From: PALSA-607 sp036509315
GTDB lineage: Bacteria; Actinomycetota; Actinomycetes; Acidothermales; Acidothermaceae
Direction: 5' to 3'
DNA length: 18,286 bases
NCBI GenBank assembly: GCA_036509315.1
Contig: DATCFU010000049.1
Location: 1-18,286, forward strand
In this document: piece after piece, positions 15,561-18,286 of the stretch
Numbering within the stretch: the first letter of the stretch is position 1
Layout of the letters: each line of letters starts with the position of its first letter
The notes under the pieces: model-generated
Told to the model about the DNA's origin: nothing
The model's database searches: none
The model's input: the letters and a program-made list of their open reading frames with translations, nothing else
Position numbers and translations under genes: made by a program

Positions 15561-15868
15561 GCCCGCGCCGAACCCGGCCGACCCGCCGGTCGGCGTCCAA
15601 TGTTGCGGCCGACGAAGACGGCGACACCGGATTGACCGGTGGGTTCCAGTTCGTCGAGATCGACGCCCGCGGCGAAGAGTGGATAGTGCGGCGCCTGACT
15701 GGTGTCTCTTCGACCAAGACGTATCGCTGCCCCGGCTGCAATCAGGAGATCAGGCCGACGACTCCGCATGTCGTGGTGTGGCCGAGTCTCGCCGTCGACC
15801 AGCGCCGACACTGGCACACTCCGTGCTGGAACAGCCGATCTCGCCGGTCGACGCGCGAACTGCGCTAG
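15557..15868 (+). CDS. Small Cys/His (zinc-binding-like) protein coupled to fdhD
   Basis: The 103-residue protein has a basic, disordered N-terminus (1-25), then a conserved-looking part, GGFQFVEIDARGEEWIVRRLTG (shortened: FQFVEIDARGEEW at 30-42). It ends in a cluster of possible metal ligands: CPGC (58-61), His71 (TPHVVVWP), and RRHWHTPCW with His85, His87 and Cys90. This CxxC-H-H-C arrangement suggests a small treble-clef or zinc-ribbon fold. The ATG overlaps the fdhD stop, so the two are co-translated. Similar small proteins are widespread in actinobacteria but have no settled function. A role with FdhD is inferred from coupling only. Confidence 0.75.
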   Translation: MSPRRTRPTRRSASNVAADEDGDTGLTGGFQFVEIDARGEEWIVRRLTGVSSTKTYRCPGCNQEIRPTTPHVVVWPSLAVDQRRHWHTPCWNSRSRRSTRELR

Positions 15869-15893
15869 CGCCTGGCCGTACTAGCCGGGCGCT
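15867..15893 (+). terminator. Hairpin at the end of the fdhD operon
   Basis: Arms 15867-15876 and 15884-15893 (AGCGCCTGGC and GCCGGGCGCT) pair over 10 positions including one T-G wobble, with a 7-base loop. The stem begins within the stop codon of the small Cys/His protein gene. No T-run follows. Confidence 0.55.
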
Positions 15894-15912
15894 GTGAATC
15901 AGAGGACGACGA

Positions 15913-15918
15913 TAGCCT
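15913..15918 (+). promoter_or_regulatory. -10 box for leaderless EamA transporter transcript
   Basis: TAGCCT is followed by 6 bases and the GTG at 15925. No ribosome-binding site and no clear -35 are visible. Confidence 0.45.
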
Positions 15919-15924
15919 CGGTGG

Positions 15925-16935
15925 GTGGATACGGATCGGTTGGTGAGCGTGGCGCGGTTGGAGCCGCACCCCCGGCGCGGTGTGTCGCTGGCGATAGTGA
16001 GTGCCATCTCGTTCGGTGCTGCCGGGCCGTTCTCGAAGGCGGTGCTGACCAGCGGTGAGTTGACCCCGCTGCGGCTGGCCCAATTCCGGATCACGATGGC
16101 CGCTGTCGTCATGCTCAGTGTTGTTTTCGCTCGGCGCCTGAGCGGCAGGCGTCCTACCTATCGCTGGACCCGGGCTGATGTGTGGCTGGTGATCGCTTAC
16201 GGCTCGCTCGGCTTTGTCGGTGTCCAGATCTGTTATTTCATTGCGATCGATCGGCTGCCGGTCGGCGTCGCCCTGCTGTTCGAATACATGTCTGTGGTGC
16301 TCGTAGCGGTGTATGCGGCAGTGCTGCAACATCGGCCGCAGCCACGTGCAGTGTGGGCTGGCGTCACGCTCGCGGTGATCGGGCTCGTCGTGCTAACAGA
16401 GCCGTGGTCCGGATTCCAGCTAAACGTGTGGGGCTCGATTGCCGGCGCCGGGGGTGCGTTGGGATGTGCGGCGTATTTCCTGATCGGCGAACGCGGGACC
16501 GCGCGAATGCCGGTGCTGGAGTTGACGGCGTACGGCGCTGCGGTCGGTGCAATTGTGCTTGCATTTGTCTTGCCCGTCTGGACTTTTCCGTTCTCGGCGC
16601 TTGGTCATTCAGCGCGCTTCGCCGGGCATGACACGCCGGTATGGATATTGCTGAGCGTGGTCGTGATCGTCGGAACGGTGCTGGCGTACCTGCTGGGCAT
16701 GTCGGCACTCGCGTATTTGCCGTCGCCGTCCGCGACCGTGATCGCGACACTCGAGATCCTGGTCGGCGCGGTTGTTGCATGGGGTGTACTCGGCGAGCAC
16801 ATGACGGCCGCCGAGATCGGTGGCGGGGTCATCATCTTGACCGGAGTGGTGGTGGTGGCCGAACGCGCACGGCTTCGCGCGGAGACCACGGTGATCGACT
16901 ACATCTTGCCGGAGCGAGATCTGACCAAGAGCTAG
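15925..16935 (+). CDS. EamA-family (DMT) transporter
   Basis: The 336-residue membrane protein has about ten hydrophobic segments and two EamA repeats. The first half runs from about 18 to 160 (SLAIVSAISFGAAGPFSKAV, then YGSLGFVGVQICYFIAIDRL, then LPVGVALLFEYMSVVLVAVY). The second runs from about 168 to 314, with AYLLGMSALAYLPSPSATVI and LEILVGAVVAWGVLGEHM, a hallmark pair for the family. A charged C-terminal tail of about 20 residues lies in the cytoplasm. I kept the GTG at 15925 because it follows a -10-like TAGCCT at leaderless spacing; in-frame GTGs at 15943 and 15949 are alternatives. The family exports or imports small metabolites such as amino acids; substrate here is unknown. It ends 6 bases from the convergent acetyltransferase gene with no obvious terminator. 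Confidence 0.9.
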   Translation: MDTDRLVSVARLEPHPRRGVSLAIVSAISFGAAGPFSKAVLTSGELTPLRLAQFRITMAAVVMLSVVFARRLSGRRPTYRWTRADVWLVIAYGSLGFVGVQICYFIAIDRLPVGVALLFEYMSVVLVAVYAAVLQHRPQPRAVWAGVTLAVIGLVVLTEPWSGFQLNVWGSIAGAGGALGCAAYFLIGERGTARMPVLELTAYGAAVGAIVLAFVLPVWTFPFSALGHSARFAGHDTPVWILLSVVVIVGTVLAYLLGMSALAYLPSPSATVIATLEILVGAVVAWGVLGEHMTAAEIGGGVIILTGVVVVAERARLRAETTVIDYILPERDLTKS

Positions 16936-16941
16936 GTCCGG

Positions 16942-17514
16942 TCAGGTGCGCGACGTCCGTAGCCCGACACAGTCCAGCTCCCAGAAGACGTCGGTGTATA
17001 CGAAACCGCCGGTCATCCATGGTTCGCAGTCGGGCAATACCGCGACCTGAAACGCTTCCTCTGGGATTCGCAGCGACGGCCTGGTGAAGCCACGGCGATG
17101 CGCTGCCTCGAATCCGAAACGCGAGTAATAGGCGGGTGATCCCTCCAAGAACACCATCGGCCACCGGGCCTGCTGTGCCGCTTGTAACCCTTCGTGCACG
17201 AGTCGTCCGCCGATCCCGCGGCCTTGATACCGGGGTACGACGGATAGCGGACTTAGCGACAAGACCTCCACAAGCCTGTCGGGCGCATCAACCCAACATC
17301 TGCTGAGCTGGACATGCCCAACGATCTCCCCGTGGAGTTCGGCGACCAATGACACGCTGGCCGGACCTTCGTGTCTTGCTTGCAACTGCGCCACGAGTTC
17401 AGCAACGACCGGACGCCCGAACGCCTCGCCAACAACCGCCGTGACTGCTGGTAACTCATCGCTGCACTGCGGCCGGATATTAGGGTCGGCGACTGTCTCT
17501 TCGTCGATGGCCAT
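16942..17514 (-). CDS. GNAT-family N-acetyltransferase
   Basis: The 190-residue protein is a GNAT acetyltransferase of the YhbS-like (COG3153) type. The acetyl-CoA-binding motif is VVPRYQGRGIGGRLVHEGL (92-110), after the strand LVEVLSLSPLSV. The downstream GSPAYYSRFGFEAA (125-138) is characteristic of this subgroup. The open frame extends upstream to 17613, but I chose the ATG at 17514. It is preceded by ATGACA (-35), a 17-base spacer, TACCGT (-10) and 6 bases, which makes a very good leaderless promoter. A GGAGG ends 1 base from the ATG and is too close to serve as a usual ribosome-binding site. The acetyl acceptor cannot be predicted. Confidence 0.9.
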   Translation of the reverse strand: MAIDEETVADPNIRPQCSDELPAVTAVVGEAFGRPVVAELVAQLQARHEGPASVSLVAELHGEIVGHVQLSRCWVDAPDRLVEVLSLSPLSVVPRYQGRGIGGRLVHEGLQAAQQARWPMVFLEGSPAYYSRFGFEAAHRRGFTRPSLRIPEEAFQVAVLPDCEPWMTGGFVYTDVFWELDCVGLRTSRT

Positions 17515-17520
17515 GCCTCC

Positions 17521-17549
17521 ACGGTAGGAGCGACGTGCTCGACTGTCAT
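17521..17549 (-). promoter_or_regulatory. Promoter of the acetyltransferase gene
   Basis: On the - strand, ATGACA (17544-17549, five of six matches to TTGACA), 17 bases, then TACCGT (17521-17526), then 6 bases to the ATG. It is the best-formed promoter in the window and implies a leaderless mRNA. Confidence 0.6.
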
Positions 17550-17594
17550 CCGAGATTGCAGAGCATGCGCATCTCTTGTACGCCGTTGCCGGAC

Positions 17595-17600
17595 TATCGT
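17595..17600 (+). promoter_or_regulatory. -10 box for leaderless cold-shock-like transcript
   Basis: TATCGT is followed by 6 bases and the GTG at 17607. No -35 match at normal spacing. Confidence 0.45.
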
Positions 17601-17606
17601 CGGGGT

Positions 17607-17837
17607 GTGTCACACGGGGTCGTCAAGTTCTGGAACGCCGAGAAGGGCTGGGGTGCGATCAGCTCCGACGAGCTGCCACCCGGCCGCGACGCATGGGCGC
17701 ACTACTCCCACATCATGGACATGCCCGGGTACCGCGCTCTCGAGGCGGGGCAGGCGGTCGAGTTCAGCTTCGAAGCTGCGAAGCAGGACAGTTTCGACTT
17801 CCGCGTGATCGAAGTTCGACTGACCGAACGCGAATGA
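17607..17837 (+). CDS. Variant cold-shock domain protein
   Basis: The 76-residue protein is a single cold-shock (OB-fold) domain. The opening VVKFWNAEKGWGAIS (5-19) corresponds to the usual V-K-W/F-F-N-x-x-KGFGFI, and DAWAHYSHI (28-36) to the DVFVHFSAI nucleic-acid-binding motif. It then has GQAVEFSFE (48-56) and ends VIEVRL. Several aromatic residues of RNP1 and RNP2 are changed: KGWGAI for KGFGFI, and DAWAHY for DVFVHF. It therefore differs from the main CspA type and may bind different nucleic acids or bind more weakly. The GTG start is set by family alignment and by the -10 box just upstream; the open frame runs back to 17535 without a better start. Confidence 0.87.
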   Translation: MSHGVVKFWNAEKGWGAISSDELPPGRDAWAHYSHIMDMPGYRALEAGQAVEFSFEAAKQDSFDFRVIEVRLTERE

Positions 17838-17848
17838 TTGGCATTGAT

Positions 17849-17882
17849 GACCGCGGCGACGGCTACGGTCTCAGCCGCGGTC
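17849..17882. terminator. Hairpin between cold-shock and HNH genes
   Basis: GACCGCGGC (17849-17857) and GCCGCGGTC (17874-17882) form a perfect 9-bp stem with a 16-base loop between two converging genes. A 10-base direct repeat, CGGTCTCAGC (17866-17875 and 17878-17887), overlaps its right arm. Confidence 0.45.
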
Positions 17883-18209
17883 TCAGCTGGCTTGTCGGCG
17901 TTGGGCGAGGACGCTGATCGCGTACGGGCGGTTGAGTCGTTGTCCGTCCCACTGGGGGGTGGCGGCGTCGGCGGCGAGATGCGCGTGTTCGTCTTCAAGA
18001 GGCCCGCTGTCTGGAGTGGGCGAGGTTCGAGGTGGTGCGCTGAGGTTGCGGCCGTCGGCGCTGACGAACCGGAACTTCCCGGCGCCGGCGGGCAGGATCT
18101 CGAACGCTCCGGCGTGATGGGCGACGTGGTGACGTTCACACAAGGCAGGCTGTCGCACGAATCGCGTGTCGCCGACGCGTTGAGGGGGCGTCGCGCGAGA
18201 ATTTGGCAT
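17883..18209 (-). pseudogene. C-terminal remnant of a 13E12-type (DUF222) HNH endonuclease gene
   Basis: The frame encodes LCERHHVAHHAGAFEIL (from about 18143 leftwards), then GKFRFVSADGRNLS and an end PQWDGQRLNRPYAISVLAQRR. This matches the last part of the HNH domain and C-terminal tail of REP13E12/DUF222-type proteins. The upstream parts (DUF222 region and first HNH half) are missing. The residues before Pro21 do not look like the family, and an in-frame TGA lies at about 18241-18243 on the - strand. The break coincides with the start of a transposase gene on the other strand, so an insertion is the likely cause. The remainder may lie beyond the window. Confidence 0.65.
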
Positions 18210-18286
18210 GGCCGTGAATATGCGCTGTGGAGATGTGGATCAGCTGCTGTTGATGCCGGTCTCGGTGCGGGATTGGCTTCCTGCGG
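18208..18286 (+). CDS. Transposase N-terminus, IS1182-like (runs off the window)
   Basis: Only the first 26 codons are present: MAVNMRCGDVDQLLLMPVSV followed by RDWLPA. The D-Q-L-L-L-MP-x-S-V-R-DWLP pattern is the typical opening of IS1182-like (IS5/IS1182 group) transposases, which continue DHLAWFV and so on. In-frame ATG at 18220 and GTG at 18214 are alternative starts. No inverted repeat can be confirmed because the other end of the element is outside the window. Confidence 0.65.
   Translation, partial: MAVNMRCGDVDQLLLMPVSVRDWLPA

Noticed and set aside
17515..17613. Longer acetyltransferase starting at 17613
   Set aside because: The extra 33 residues do not look like the family, overlap the cold-shock gene start, and would cover the well-formed promoter.
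1..18286. CRISPR arrays, tRNA or rRNA genes
   Set aside because: No regularly spaced repeats and no cloverleaf or rRNA-like sequence were seen on either strand.

Overview
The window is high-GC, gene-dense DNA from an actinobacterium. The evidence is the presence of NucS (the actinobacterial/archaeal mismatch endonuclease), a SigE-family sigma factor, DUF6457 beside MobA, a 13E12-type HNH remnant, frequent GTG starts, and several start codons placed 6-7 bases after a TANNNT -10 box (leaderless transcripts, common in this phylum). The genus cannot be fixed from the sequence. There are no tRNA, rRNA or CRISPR elements and no gene-free stretch above 300 bases.

Left region (23-2511, + strand): a small secreted protein of the TasA/camelysin kind, then a SipW-type signal peptidase of the Ser-His class. 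The peptidase is fused in one reading frame to a second SipW-type signal sequence and a LamG-like domain. Both export signals end in the same AAFSATT motif, so this looks like a dedicated export module in which the peptidase carries one of its own probable substrates. A strong hairpin lies between the two genes. Next, three tightly packed genes (2618-6829, + strand) form the classic MoxR ATPase / DUF58 / transglutaminase (TgpA-like) set.

Middle region (6931-12341): on the - strand are a large FdhF/YdeP-type molybdenum oxidoreductase, an isolated type IV-like prepilin and nucS. Divergent from these are a DMT-type transporter and mobA. A coupled 41-codon ORF plus DUF6457 gene overlaps the mobA tail on the other strand. 

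Right region (12453-17837): a lipoprotein; a SigE-family sigma factor coupled to a single-pass membrane protein with a DUF11-like exterior (possible anti-sigma factor); fdhD coupled to a small Cys/His protein; an EamA transporter; a GNAT acetyltransferase; and a variant cold-shock protein. FdhD (sulfur transfer to the Mo cofactor) and MobA (MGD formation) would mature the FdhF/YdeP enzyme, so molybdoenzyme genes are scattered through 8.2-15.6 kb between unrelated genes.

Right edge: the C-terminal remnant of an HNH/13E12-type gene (- strand) abuts the first codons of an IS1182-like transposase (+ strand) that runs out of the window. This is probably an insertion sequence interrupting the HNH gene.
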